Assembly: GCA_015680685.1 (NCBI GenBank)
Contig: MNCI01030582.1
Location: 467,866 to 531,865, forward strand
DNA from: Gnetum montanum
Lineage: Eukaryota > Streptophyta > Gnetopsida > Gnetales > Gnetaceae
Reading direction: 5' to 3'
Length of the DNA stretch: 64,000 nt
The notes beneath the pieces were generated by a model that made no database searches, was not told the origin of the DNA, and saw only the letters and a list, made by a program, of their open reading frames with translations. Of the stretch, positions 45,789 through 58,289 are shown piece after piece; position 1 is the stretch's first letter, and each line of letters opens with the position of its first letter. The translations under genes were made by a program, and so were the position numbers.

Positions 45789-48700
45789 CTATCTCTTGAC
45801 CTGTCGTGGGTTGATCGGAACATGAGGCCGAGGTGTTTCACCAGGGCCCTCGTTCACATCATCATCCTCCTCTTGGAAGGGCAACTCAACCCATGCATTT
45901 TTGATTTGGGAGCCAACTCGTTGGGCTGATCCTTTCGTTGGATGGTTAATGCATGTGTGAGTAGGCACCTCTCTCTCAGAGGTTATAACCTCTGAGCCCT
46001 GCTCCATGTCTACGTTACTAATTGCTTGCATTGCTACTTCGTCACCACAGATCACCACCTCCCTACCTACATATGGTAAGTGGATTTCCTAGTATATAAG
46101 TGAGGAGACAGCCCTAAGTTGTGCTAACCATGATCTTCCCAAGATTAGGTTAAACTCAAGCATTTCCTGAACCACGATGAATGTTGTGTCTGTGGGGAAC
46201 TGGTCCCCTGCTATGAAGTCTACATGAACTATGCCTTTCACTAGGACACATGCCCTGTTGAAGGACCTCAAACACGATGTCATTGTGGGTTTGATCTAGG
46301 TCACCAATCCCAACTTGTCCACAATAGGAAAGGGAATGACGTTTGTGGTAGCCCCATCATCAACGTGTACCCTTCAGATCTGGTGTTGGCCGACCCAAAT
46401 TGTGATGAAGAGAGGTGTCGTAGTCACCTAACGTCCTTCGGGATCTTCCCTAATGGCATCATCACTAAAAGTCCATTGAGTTTTCATAGACTTCATGGGT
46501 ACAGAGAGGAGCATGATCGAATGGATTGCTTCCTCTTCTGTTGGCATGTTCTCGTCGATCGGAACCATCGTTAACATGCGGATTAGAGCCTCGTGGTAGT
46601 GTACAGATGTCATAATTAGGTCATACAAGCTCAATGTAACATTTTTCTACTTTAGAGCTTACTTGACCTGGGTGAGGGTGTCCAGAAGGTCTTGGTCGCC
46701 TCCTTGTTTGACACTTTCCTCCTCTTCGATTCATCTCAGAAGACGAATCTCCCAAGGAGAGGTGACTTCGAATCTAGGTTCAGATCTTTGTCGATAGAGT
46801 GATGAAAGCTACATAGTCATGTCAATCTTCATCTTTGGGGACGAAGGTGTAGATGCAAGGGGCAAAGATGTGGGCTTGGGAATACCCTTGATGGTACTTC
46901 CCTTCAACGTCTTGCCCACCAAGTGGACTTCTCGCCTTGCAGGGTGAGAAGACTGTTCAGCTTTGTTGAGCGAGATAGGGTCCATCAAAGGCATCAGCCC
47001 CCTGATGAAGAATGGAGCTAGAGGTATTAACTGACAGGACCATGTGGCTCCACTAACAGGTGATGCAAAGGTGGATGCCTATGGTGGAACTTTCAGGACA
47101 AATGACTATTGCAAGCTTGGACTAACCGTTGGTGGTGCTGGTGCACTATGCTGAGGCATATGGACCACGAATGGTTGTCGGGGTAGCCTAGGATCACTGT
47201 CAATGCCATTAGTGTTGATGATACAACTGGCATTGGTGGCGTTGAGGGGATCCATGTAGACATACATAGATTGGTTTTCAGGGCGTACTGGGTTGCTTTC
47301 ATCTAGCACCAGTTTTCCCTGGTCAATTAATCTTTGGATGTCATCATGCAATGCCAGACAATAATCTGTGTTGTGAGCACACTATTGGTGGTAGTCAAAA
47401 AACCTATTTATCCTAAAACCCCTAGGAACTAGAGGCTCATTGGATAGGGCCAAATAGGGATTCCTAAGGAGCTCGCAATAGTGTTGATGTCTCGCATTTA
47501 CCTCTTTCGACATCTGCTTATGTTGGATGTATCCTGCTGCCAGCAGTTTCTTCAGAAGCTCCAAAGGCTTTAGAGGCAATGAGGTGTACTTTGAGCGGTC
47601 TTTGCACTCAAAGTTGGGTTTGGTTTATGCAAATGTCTCGGGCATAGGTGTAGCAGGTTGCGGCACATGGCCCTGTTTGGGCATGGGGTTAGCCATGGGT
47701 ATGGTCGATTTCTTGTTATTCTTGCTACTGCTGCTACTAGGTTTGGGCTTGGCCTTAGTTGCCACTGTGGTTGTTGGGGCCTTACCCTTGTCCCTTTTTG
47801 TGAAGATGCTTTTGTAAGCAATGTAGGCTGGGTCTTTGCTTGCCTCGGCCACGTCTTGTATGCTCTTAGTCTACGCGAAAGCCTGATTAAGAGAGTGAGG
47901 AGTGAGGTAGTATAGTTTGGACTTGATGAAGTTATTCACTACACCCTTAAAGATAGCCAGCAAGTGGGCCTTCATGATGGGCTCACGAATTTCGTTAAGG
48001 GTTGTGCTCTAACTTTGAATGAACTCTTGGAATGGTTCTAGCAGGTCTTGCTTCAAGCTCATCAACTGATCCAGTGTGGTTTGTGGCTTCAAGTTGTACT
48101 TGAAGCATGTCACGAACTGGGTCAAGAGCTCTTCCAAAGTTGAAATGGATGAGCATGGCAATGTGTAGTACCAATCTAGGGCTTTTCCGGCTAGGGACAT
48201 GGTGAAGACACAAATGATCATGTGCGGCCATTGTTGCAATAGCAAAAATTCAGAATTTAAGGTAACAAGATGCGCGTTGGGATCTCCCTCCCCATCATAC
48301 TTCATGAAGTGTGGGAGAGACATCCCTAGGGGTAACGTCAAAGTAGGGATTGCAGGGTTGATGGGGTCATCCTGGTAAAAGTTCATGACTTGTACCATGT
48401 CAGACCCAATAGCTTTGAGGCATTTTATTTCCTCAGTGAGGGTCTCGATGAGCTGAAATGCTTGGTCTAGACCCGACGACATTGTAGATGATTGGGGGGT
48501 TGCAGAGGTAGCTCCCACCTGTGGCATGGAAGGGATGATGGTATGACCCATCGGTGATACCACTGGGACAACCCCAGCTAGCGGTGCAGCCTGTGTTGTC
48601 CACCACCTGGTAGGTGGTGTTGTTAAGGTGGTGATTGCTGGTTGGGCCGTTGGGTAGAACGATTGTGTCACCTGTAGCATAGACCATGGCCTCATGTTGG

Positions 48701-49612
48701 GTTGCACCATCTGAGAGGTTTGGTGTATTTGAGAGCACACGTAGTGAGACATCTGCGATGGTTGTGGGGAAGGTAGAGAAGAAAATGGGGCCCACCATGT
48801 GGATGGATCGGGACCCGCCACAGTGGGTGGAACTGATGTGAATGTAGGAATAGAGGCAGAATTTGCATATATTTGCGAAGTTGGTATGGCATGAACATGT
48901 GGTAGGGTAGCCATGGTTGGTGTGTTATGTGCCACAGGAATGGGCTGCTGAACAGCCTGCAATGGGATGGTAGCTACAAACGGAATAGGCGAAACAAGCA
49001 AGAGCGAGCATTGAAACAACGCAGAATTGGCATGGCTCCCCATAGTAGCTATAATCATAGGTTGCAGAAGCATGGGTTTAATTACAAAGGAAGCAGTAAC
49101 AGACAATGGCTTGGCTCAGAAGGACTGAGTAGGAGGGATAGGAGCAAGGTCGATTGGACCTTCCTCATCCGACTAGGAATCAAGTTCTTCCTGTCCATCC
49201 TAGAAAGTCTCACCTTGGTTGGACGCTGTGTCCTATTTCTCCCTAAGCTTAGCCAACTGGATTAGTTGGTCTAGAAGCCTTTGGTACGTTGTGTTAAAGG
49301 TAAAGAAATGCTAGGCATAGGAACAAATTCCTTCCCGTTACAATAAGCAAACTTGAAGCTACGCTTGTCCTCGAGTTCATGTAAATCTAAGTGTAGATTG
49401 GCCTAAAACTTTTCACAAAGGAAACTGTAATGCTTGTGTTGCTAGGCTAATCCCTCAGGTCCTTGGTTTTGAATTCTGAGAGATCGACGTGTCTCCAACA
49501 TCGGATTCAGTGGTTGTTCGGCACCAGTAGTATCTTGAACCATGATGGGAACTTCAACATTGAAGGGAACTTCCATGTTGAAGGCATTGGTAGCAGTAGT
49601 TGAAAAAGCCAT
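45789..49612 (-). pseudogene. gag: Element C gag-protease (decayed)
   Basis: The N-terminal piece (49612-49442, MAFSTTATNAF) is in one frame. From about 49140 to 45789 a second frame is kept throughout despite stops. A Pro/Gln/Thr-rich region is followed by a gag core at about 48330-48010 (SLPHFMKYDGEGDPNAHL, SLAGKALDWYYTLP, LLTQFVTCF). A Lys/Ser-rich segment lies near 47770. A degenerate zinc-binding motif (FDYHQ.CAHNTDYC) is near 47390. Protease lies around 46370-46100 (VHVDDGATTNVIPFPIVD, then LILGRSWLAQL). The tail is acidic and ends at 45789. The stop pattern matches transition decay. Confidence 0.85.
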
Positions 49613-49694
49613 TGGTAAGCAAGTAGTTATGTAGAAAAGCACAAAAGTTATGCAAAAGAGTGCAAACAAACAAGGAAACCAAAAAACAACAAAA

Positions 49695-50300
49695 AAGAAG
49701 GCTTTACGTCTTGTTGGATTCCAAAGGAACCGTTGAGGCAACCGACCTGCACCACATAAGGCATAAACAACCAAAAATGAATTTCATGTTTATGCCAGTG
49801 TGTGATAGGGTGCAGAACATGTGCAAGACTACTGTAAGATGGGAAAGCTAGCTAGCAACTAAGAAGGCTTTGCATCTTGCAGGATCCCCAAGGGACCATC
49901 GAAGTGATTGCTCTGTACCATGCATGATGGGGTACAAAACACATGCAAGACAACCATAAGATGGGAAAGCTAACTAGCAATCAAGAAGGCTTTTCATCTA
50001 GCAGGATCCCTGAGGAACTGTCGAAGCGACCGCTCTGTACCACGGGAGATGGGGTACAGAGCGCATGCAAGACAACCGTAAGATGGGCAAACTAACCAGT
50101 GGTCAAGAAGGCTTTGTGTCTCATTGGATCCCTGAGGGACCGTCGAAGTGACCACTTTGTACCATGTGAGATGGGTATAGAATGCATGCAAGACAACCAT
50201 AAGACAAGTTGGTTAGCTAGCAATCGAAGGCCTTGTGTTTTGTAGGGCTCCTGAGGAACCGTCGAGGCGACCAATCTGCACCGCACAAAGCGCAAACAAC
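49695..50300 (-). repeat. 122-bp tandem repeats in element C leader
   Basis: Units beginning AAGAAGGCTTT occur at 49695, 49861, 49983 and 50105, with a weaker one at about 50224. Each holds GGATCCC..AGGAACCGTCGA, a CTGTACCA.G.GATGGG segment and GCATGCAAGACAACC. The period is about 122 bp for most units. The array lies between the primer site and gag in the transcribed leader. Confidence 0.8.
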
Positions 50301-50388
50301 CGCAAAAGGGTATCACGTCTACACTTATGCGTATCAGGGGATAGAAGGCTCACAAAACTACTGTGACACATGGAAAAAGCACCAAAAG

Positions 50389-50406
50389 GCCCTCCTTCTA
50401 GCACCA
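50389..50406 (-). promoter_or_regulatory. Element C primer binding site
   Basis: On the minus strand TGGTGCTAGAAGGAGGGC starts six bases after the LTR end. The TGG start fits a CCA-ended tRNA, but I do not recognise the tRNA and leave it unassigned. Confidence 0.65.
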
Positions 50407-50412
50407 GAAAAT

Positions 50413-52111
50413 TGTAGTAACCGAAAATGTTGATGGCTAGAAAACACCGAGGGGTCGGCAGGCATGACAGTTTCAACCTCGTACCCGCGAGAGGGCCATG
50501 TTGGGTGTGTGTGGATACGGGGCACCCTGAATGGTCTAGTCGATCAGACAGGGAGCTAATCGGCATCTATATAGCCTTTTGCAACATATGGTTTTGAAAA
50601 TGCGAATGAAAATGCGAAGTAATGCTTGAAAGTAAATAACAAAGAAAATAATGCCGAAACACAGCAATAAGCAAGAAACAAAGTAAAATACAGTTAGAAA
50701 AATGCACCACTCCGAAGTTACAAGCTTGCTCTTTCAAGGTGGATACAGTCGATTGCACAGTGTGACGAAGTGCAAAGATCCCAAGAGTGACCAAGATGTG
50801 TAGAGCAAAACAGGTTGTGCGCATGGGCACAGTCTTGGGCACTAACAATGCAGGGATTCTACTAAGGTGGTAGAAAGGAAGATAGAAAAAAATGCCAACT
50901 AAAGATGCTAACTATTTGCAGTGTCAAACAGAAATCTTACAATGCTTGATGTTACAATGTGCCAGGAAGAGAACTTGAGTGCCAGATAGAGGGAAAGTCA
51001 AAGAATCCAAAAAATATTCCAACTTTTTTGAATGCTGCTTGTTGGAAAAAATTCAAACTTCTTTGAATGCTGCCCTTTGTAAGAAATTCCAACCAGCCAG
51101 AGATCGTCCAACCCCTTGAACACTGCTCATTAGGGTATTTATAGGGCTAAAGGGCACGTAAAAGGGGTGGTTTGGATGCCACGTGCACTGGGCCCACGTT
51201 AACTTGTTGGTGCCACACGTGCCATGTATGACCGTTGGACCTACAAGACCATTGTAATGCGAGGCTTGTTATGCCATAACTGTGAGCCTGTCACACCGTA
51301 ATTGCACCATCAGCATCTGGAGATGTGTCCCAACAGTCCAATTAGGTGAACTACATTGATCTCGTACAACCACCCGCATGCCTTGCTGTGCTTTGTAGTG
51401 TAGCATGCTCAGCATAGCGTAGCACCTTTTCGCATACTCCACTACATGTGTGTTGCATGCTTGCTACGCTACGTAGCATAGCGTAGCGTAGCAACTAGCC
51501 TTATTCTCGAAAACTTTGTTGATTTGCAAACTTTGCTTCTGTGAGACTTGTGAACTTGCTGATTCTGCCTTTTGAGCTACCTTCTATCTCTTCCGAAGGA
51601 TTGCTGCGGTTCGCTGTGCCATGTAGCTCAACGTAGCGTAGTAGCAGACATAGTCCACCACTTTCTAACGGAAAGGGACATTGTTAAAGGACTTGAAATT
51701 GGGCGTGGGGAACTGGTGATATAGCTGTTACTATGCTACTCTTCATTACGTAGCGTAGCGTAACACGGCACTTCGCTTTGCAAGTGTTTTCTAAAGCTTA
51801 CTACGCTACATAGTGGGGCGTAGCATAGCGTAGTAGACTTCGTGACTTAGAAAACTTGCCGAATTGCTTCGTGCATCCATAATGCTATTGCCAACTCCAT
51901 GCATTATTTCTGAACAAGCTGTCAGCTGGGCAAGCTACTTAGGTGGATAAGCAGGATGACCCATAGAGCCTGTTTACACCTAAAGTTGAAAATTTGACAA
52001 ATTGGTCGGCCTAAATTCAGAGTGTTCTCCTCCCGAAGAACTGTCGTGGTGCTACGCAGATTGCAAGGCCTGGTGAAGCAAGAATGACTTCAAATTTTTT
52101 AGGGTGTTTCA
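50413..52111 (-). repeat. Element C 5' LTR
   Basis: The 1699-bp LTR pairs with 33462-35158. The TATA box lies at about 51132-51147 (minus strand). The GCTACGCTA hairpin is at 51461-51494. A 93-codon ORF (50567-50848) corresponds to the one in the other LTR. Confidence 0.93.
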
Positions 52112-52116
52112 GGTTT

Positions 52117-53300
52117 GGTTGGAGGCATCACATAGCTAGATATTGAAGCATAAGGGGTAGCTACAAACAAAGAGTTAGCATAAAAAAACATATACATAGA
52201 TCAAAAAAATAAATAATAATTCAAATGAATAATTAAAATAAAAAAATTATAAACTCCACAACCATTCATGAATCCAATAAATTAACCAAATAAATAAATT
52301 AGACTCCTTAATCAATCTTTCCCATGTAATTATCTAGCTCACCACTAAGAAATGCTTCCTGCATTCTCATTGCAAATATAAATGATAGTCATCGACCAAT
52401 GCTACTTGCATATGTGTTAATTCTTACCAACCAATGCTACTTGTGTAAGTGTCCAACTCACCATTGAGAAATGCTTTCCTCATAGTGACTACAAAAGTTG
52501 TTAGTGTTGCTAACCCAAAATCAAATCTGAATCCAAATGATCAACTATATAATATACAAACATAATAATTCTCTAGATGGTGGGAAGATATATCCAAATC
52601 ACTTATGAAGCCACAAAGGTCAAAAATCAAGAATTGTATTGTTAAGACAAAGATTCAAAGATGTAAAACAAAAATTCCAAAGTTCAAATATAGGTTCTAA
52701 TGATTATTTAAAAAATATAGAAAATTACCAAAAGGGAATTCAAAGCTTTTAGAGACCTTTTTAAGCTACTAAAAATGCTAACACATCCTTAGCTTCTATT
52801 TCTACATTTTCAAACATTCTAGGCAGCCATAGATACTAGGTTATTCATCATTTTCTTAATTTTTTATTATCTAGAGGCTAGGGTCAGTTTACAAAAGTCA
52901 CTTGGTTTTCTATGTTGAATCTAATGACATCATCAAAATTTATCATCTCTTGCATTGCAACCTTATGATAAGGTTGTGATAGATTGAAAGAGTGCCTTGT
53001 GATTTGGCTAGTGAGATAAATAATTTTACCTTCTAGACCATTAGCATTTGATGTCATTTTGGGGGTTCAAAATGTGAAAAATTGCTTGAATCCCTAGTTC
53101 TATAGTTGAAAATTTTAGCAAAATAGGAACAAAGGTAAGACATGATCAAAAGAGGTCAAAACATGGTCAAATTAAGACAAAATGTTAACTAATATCCCAT
53201 GGATGATAATAATTCTTTAAAATAGTTAAAAATATAGAAAATAATAATAAAATATTCATGCAAAACAAAAATATGAAAATCCATCAAATGTAGCAAAAAA
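52117..53300 (-). repeat. Element A right LTR, second part
   Basis: It continues the right LTR of A after the GGTTT duplication and matches 12320-13391 (AGATCAAA..AATAATAATTCAAATGAATAA; AATATAGGTTCTAATGATTA). The outer end of A is not sharply visible and is placed where similarity fades. Confidence 0.6.
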
Positions 53301-54289
53301 ATCAAACTATCCTACTTGATTGATAATGTTATAGAACAAAATCCTCACATGGCTAAGATCTCCTAGGCTCTGGGTAAAGCGATATGTCAATAATAAGATT
53401 TAAGAAAAATTTGATACTATGGCTTACCAAAAGTCCTAGTTGATGATGCAAATATAAATCCTTTTTTTTCCAATTTGGTAGGGTCTCCCTATCTACTTCT
53501 ATCTCTAAGCTATCAGCTATGCAAATGGATGATCTTTCATGATATGATTGCCATGTATTTATGCCTGTAAGGATAAGATAATCTTGGGAAAAAAGGGAAA
53601 TCTAATGGGAAACTAAAAATAAAAGAAATTATAATTTTAAAAAAAAATTTCAAAAATGTTTTTCTAACATGAGAAAATTCCTAGCATTGGCCTAATGAGC
53701 ACTCCCTATGGTTAAAGCTTATAGCTACCTCTAAGTGCAAGCTAACAACTATTTCTAAGCCCAACTAATAACGACATGTAAGGTAAAAGAATAAATCATA
53801 AAGAAGTTAACATAAGACCCTTTAAAAAATGCTAAAAGTAAAAGTAAAAGCTAAAAATAAAATACAAATACATTAATTTATTAAAAAACAAAGTAATAAA
53901 GCAAAGTATACCACAAACCATAGTAGTATCCCATGTGTAAATAACCCATCTAGTGTCTAATATCTATTAACTTAAAACTCCAATAAAAGGGTTAGTGTGC
54001 ATATGCTAAATTAAAAGAGAAATTCAGAATATTAAAAATACTAAAAAATAAAATAAAAAGAAAAAATCAAACATTAAAATATATTAAAAAGAAAAATACA
54101 ATTAAAAAAGGGATTGTAAAACACATAGCTCAATCCATCAAAATCATAGACAACTAAAAGAAAAAGGTTAATAAAGTAGAAGATAGGTTAGCAAACAAGA
54201 CATTAAGGATTTAAATCACAAACCAAATGAAGGAATAAGGGGTATCTAATGTAGGAGCGTTACAATAATAATATTGGGAAGGGAAGGGA
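53301..54289. other. AT-rich unassigned sequence
   Basis: No coding region or terminal repeat is recognised. 53990-54120 is A-rich low-complexity sequence. It may include the end of element A and its flank. Confidence 0.5.
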
Positions 54290-54420
54290 TGTTGGAACCT
54301 AAAATAAGTGAAACCTAGGTACACCCCAAGATTTATAGAAGCTTATAACTAAGTGTTAACAAGTAGAACCAAACTTGTAACCCAGGGTTACTAGACCAAG
54401 AACTATACCACTAGGTTCAT
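54290..54420 (-). mobile_element. tRNA-derived SINE, minus orientation
   Basis: The reverse complement reads CCTAGTGGTATAG (box A-like), CCTGGGTTACAAG near box B, then a body ending TTTCACTTATTTTAGGTTCC. It aligns along its length with the plus-strand copy at 61562-61711. It ends about 110 bp left of T3. Confidence 0.6.
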
Positions 54421-54533
54421 ACATTTTTGTTACAACAATAATGTTAACAATAAGGACTATTTAGCATGACAAATAATCTTTTTCTTATGCATATGAGATC
54501 TAACATAATTAATAACATTATCCAAATCAAGTG

Positions 54534-55477
54534 TAATAAAGCATTAGTTGGTTGCATTGACATAGCTGTGTTGAGACAGATGCATCAACATAGATGCCTT
54601 GACTCATGTTATTGCATCTATTTCAATAAAAAGTTAATTTTTGTGAACTCTAATATCATATACCCAATATTAGGGGCCAAGATGCAATGTCATATATCCA
54701 ATATCATAGGATGTGTGTTGGCCTATAAATATAGTACTTGGGCACATGGTTTAGGGGAATTTTTGCTGATAGAGTAGCCAAACTCTTGTAGTTTTATTTT
54801 ATAGTCTTAGAGAACAATCAATGAGTGCTTGTAGTATGGATCTAACTCAGTTGTATGGCATCTTATTTAAGTGGAAATGTACCTAGACACATTCCATTAA
54901 TGGTAATAAGATCGATATTTATTCTTATCCATTGCAACACTTTGATTTAGTTTATATTTACTTTCCATGCAATTTACTTTTCACGTACTTAGTTAATATT
55001 TACATTTCCATGATGTTAATGAATTCCAAAATGAGCATGACTAGTTTTGAGCATAAACATGTATTCGCTTGGTAACCCCAGCAGCATTATTATTTGGTTC
55101 ACCCAATATCATAGTGCTTGGTACTCACAATAGTGGATACGTGGGTTTAGGATGTGTACGATAGGCTAGGAATAGACACTCATCACCTGCAGGCTAGTTT
55201 AGACTTTACTTTTCATTGTTAATTAGTTTAAATAGTTAATTTCTTTATTATCATTAGGAGTAGCATTAGGTCAAACAACATCAATTATCATATACCTCAC
55301 TTTAGACTAAATCATATGTGATAAAGCTACCACTAGTCCAAGTGGGAAGATAGTGAAATACAATCAAGACATAATGATATAGATGCACAACTAGTCCCAT
55401 TCATGGAATTTAACTGGATCACGCATGAATGTTTATGATTCGTATGGTTGGGCATACGGGTACCTCACCATTCATCA
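54534..55477 (+). repeat. T3 5' LTR
   Basis: The 944-bp LTR carries AATATC repeats before the TATA box CTATAAATATAG (about 54723-54734). It is about 100 bp shorter than the 3' LTR because a U3 segment (GCTGAGG..GCATCT) is present once instead of twice. Confidence 0.85.
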
Positions 55478-55478
55478 T

Positions 55479-55496
55479 TATGACTGTTGTCAGGGA
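55479..55496 (+). promoter_or_regulatory. T3 primer binding site (degraded tRNA-Asp type)
   Basis: TATGACTGTTGTCAGGGA begins one base after the LTR end and aligns with TGGCGCCGTTGCCGGGGA with several changes, mostly transitions. Confidence 0.65.
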
Positions 55497-55609
55497 TGGT
55501 GCTAGTTATCTAAATTAGTTATATTATATGTGATCATTGTAAAGGTATTAATGATATATCTTTTAGAAAATATTGATATTTTAAGTCACACATGTTATCA
55601 AGTAAAATC

Positions 55610-58268
55610 ATGTCTTCTTCACATAGTCCCAAGACTACATCACATGATGAAAGCACTCATAGAAGAAATGATAGGATCTATATTAAAGAAAATTGGAGTG
55701 AACAACCTCAAGTAGGGGTTTCCTACTACACTCAAAGGCTATGTTCAAATGGTGCAAAAAATCCTAGAGGAGATGGAGTAAGTCCTAGAACAAGGAGGGC
55801 CTAAAGGCCTAGGACCTCCTCTAAACCTAGACAAGATAAATTAAGGGACCATGGGGAGAACTATAAGAGCCATAGAGATTCCTCTAGTTCCTCATCTTTC
55901 TCTTCCTCTTCAACATCTAGTTCTAAAGAAGATAAATATAGGTATAGAGATAGAGCTCTACTATAGGATCAAGATTAAGATAGAAATCAAACCTAAGGGA
56001 AAAATCAAAGACATCAAAATGAGCATAGACAATATCATCATAATCAAAACAATAGAAATAGAAATTTTCATCACAACATGTCTGATGACAATGAACCCTT
56101 GTTGGCCACTAAGAGCCTAATGCAGATCACAGAGGTAGTTAAGATCCCTCACAGGCATCACAAGGAAAGTTGCCTACCCAAGCTTGATATGAATAATATC
56201 CCTAAGTTTGTGGAAGGCTATGATTTTGATCCACAACATCATCTACAAGCCTTCCATGATGCCTACGCATTATACAACATTGAAAGTGGGTCACAAAAGC
56301 TTAAGCTCTTCCCTAGGACACTAATAGATCATTGGAAGCATGTTCCATCTACCAATGCTCCACAATGCTAGAACCTTTCAATGAAAAATACCAAACCTAT
56401 GTAAAAGTGTCCAACCTAAGGAAACAAATCTAAGAGTGGAAGCAAGAAAATAATGAACCCTTGGATGTGGCCTTGGATAGAAACTATTTGCTACTACATA
56501 GATTTCCTAGCCATGATTTTATCTCAAAAAGAGTAACTTTTCCACATAATAGATGTGCTTCATAATGAAATAAGGGAGACCCTTGGGATTTATGCCCAAG
56601 GTTAGTTCTACAAAATGAAAGTCCATCAAATACAAAGGTTAATTGAGTAGGTGGCAAAAGAAGAAGGAGAGATATGTAAATGAGATAATGTAGAGGAAAA
56701 TAATTGGAACCCAACTCTTTAAAAGAAGAGGACCCATATTTATGATGAGGAAAAAGAGGTAGCTTTCAATGAACTTAAAGAAAAGTTGGATAATATGTTG
56801 GAATGGATAAATGAGAAAGTCAAAACTTGCATAGAAATCATAGAGGAGAAAGTAGCACAAATGAATCAAATGATCACAACAAAAAGAGGAAAAAGTACGA
56901 AGAAATAAGTGGGAACACTTATTGGTGAAAAGGGAAAATAGCTATAGAACAAGAGGCTATAGACTCAACCACAAAATAAGATAATGGACGTGACATCTAC
57001 CTATATGACCATCCAAAGGGCTATTGCCCAATCATGTTACATCTACATGAGCATTGGACTTTTGCATTGAATCCCAAGTTTGTATGAAAGCAAATGCCTA
57101 AGAAATTACCTTACAAGGTAATTGTAGATAGTTCTACAACTAACCATACTATCCTAGTGGGACTTCTTACTAGCCTCAACACTATCATCCAACGTAATGG
57201 AAAAACCCACAATTGGGGGAGGGGGGTGAAGGCCATCATCAAACCAACGCTACCCTTACTACTAGCTAAACCCGTATGGATATTATGTTCAACAATCTAT
57301 TTCCTTGAATAGTTTCACTTCATCTACCTCAAATCACTACTACCACTCTCCTAAATATCATCATCTCCCAACATCTTATATGAGATCACCACCTCACACC
57401 TCTCATCCTTCATCATATCCTTAATATTCTCATAGTTACCTCTACTATATGTTACCTTGAATAGCACAGAAAGGTTCAACACCACAACATCAATGATAGA
57501 ATGCCACTTGTGCTACAAACACACACAGAAATGATAATGCCAGTAGGTCCCAACCACAATTTCAGAAACGTCCTTTCTTTAGGACAATTCCCACACACAA
57601 GCACAAAACACATAGACCTACTAGCACATCAAAACCATCACAAGGCCAATATAGTATAACACCCTTCCTTGCCAAAATAATGTCTCCTAATCATATGCAA
57701 AAGATAATAACCATCACCACTCCAACAGAAGACATAAACAATAAACCTATCACTATGGAGAGTCTAAAAATTCCATGCATCACTAATAGTAAAAGGTCTA
57801 GTTATGGACCAAAAATTTAAAATATTAACACAATTAACAACAAAGCTAAGGAACAAGCATGTGAGAAAAAACCAATCTATGTAGTATCCATTAAACCTAA
57901 AGACACCCAATGGCTTGAAAATGAGAATATAAAATTATTTAAAGATGCGTGGAGGTAATTGATCTACTTAGTACTAGACTTAAGAAAATGGACTTATACA
58001 TAGATATCTTACACTTAGATTATACACTAGAAGAGGATATTAAACATGGAGACCCAGGAATTAAATTAGAAAATCAAGAAAAAGAACCAAACACATCTTG
58101 ATCCTCCAAAATAGAAATACCTTCAAGTCCAAATGAAGATGCATCTCTGAATGATCCAAATGAGACTATTACCAATATTAGATATGCTACCACATAATTA
58201 ATTATATTAGTAATGTTGGTAGATGGGAAACCGGTGGTGTATAACCAAGGGGTTGTGCAATCCATCTC
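55610..58268 (+). pseudogene. gag: T3 Gag polyprotein remnant, protease core missing
   Basis: It starts at ATG 55610 (MSSSHSPKTT), matching the T2 start. A Ser-rich region (about 55880-55930) and DDNEPLLATKS, LDMNNIPKFVEGYD and KLKLFPRTLI follow in one frame to 56371. After a frameshift come FNEKYQTYVKVSNL and a degenerate zinc-knuckle segment (YLYDHPKGYCP, near 57000), where the first Cys pair is lost. Near 57740-57770 the reading passes directly from the linker to the post-protease segment (KIPCITNS), so the catalytic region seen in T2 is deleted. The tail keeps YVVSIKPKDTQWLENE. Stops are frequent. Confidence 0.8.
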
Positions 58269-58289
58269 TTGAATGTGTGGCCATAAGAT

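Larger units (their letters stand above)
33462..52111 (-). mobile_element. Element C: 18.6-kb Tat/Ogre-like gypsy element with antisense gene
   Basis: A minus-strand element of 18,650 bp. LTRs are 33462-35158 and 50413-52111, with target duplication GGTTT at 33457-33461 and 52112-52116. The order on the minus strand is LTR, primer site, leader repeats, gag-protease, a roughly 6 kb interval, RT, RNase H, second RNase H, integrase, repeat cluster, polypurine tract, LTR. The extra RNase H and great length mark the Tat branch. The interval between protease and RT carries a spliced gene on the plus strand. In the first 160 or so aligned LTR bases I count about 27 mismatches, some 23 of them transitions, so the insertion is old. 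Confidence 0.9.
4352..53300 (-). mobile_element. Element A: old chromovirus-like Ty3/gypsy, split by insertions
   Basis: A minus-strand gypsy element whose pieces can be joined across later insertions. The left LTR lies at 4352-5250 and 12024 onward. Integrase C-terminal sequence is at 16570-17420. Gag to integrase N-terminal sequence is at 29673-32740. The right LTR lies at 32761-33456 and 52117 to about 53300. The integrase reading resumes across element B between SKYQNTSF and DKIYNIKR, where related proteins read through HPG..TKMY. A Met-tRNA-like primer site borders the right LTR. Both LTRs are strongly diverged and every frame is full of stops, in keeping with A being the host of all the nested insertions. 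Domain motifs suggest the Del/Tekay branch. The right boundary is approximate. Confidence 0.75.

Noticed and set aside
46365-47915. Plus-strand ORFs opposite element C gag-protease
   Set aside because: The minus strand keeps one continuous gag-protease frame here. The plus-strand ORFs are its shadows, unlike 41511-45265 where the minus strand has none.
54466-54777. 103-codon ORF
   Set aside because: It crosses the T3 target site and the start of its LTR, so it is a chance ORF created by the insertion.
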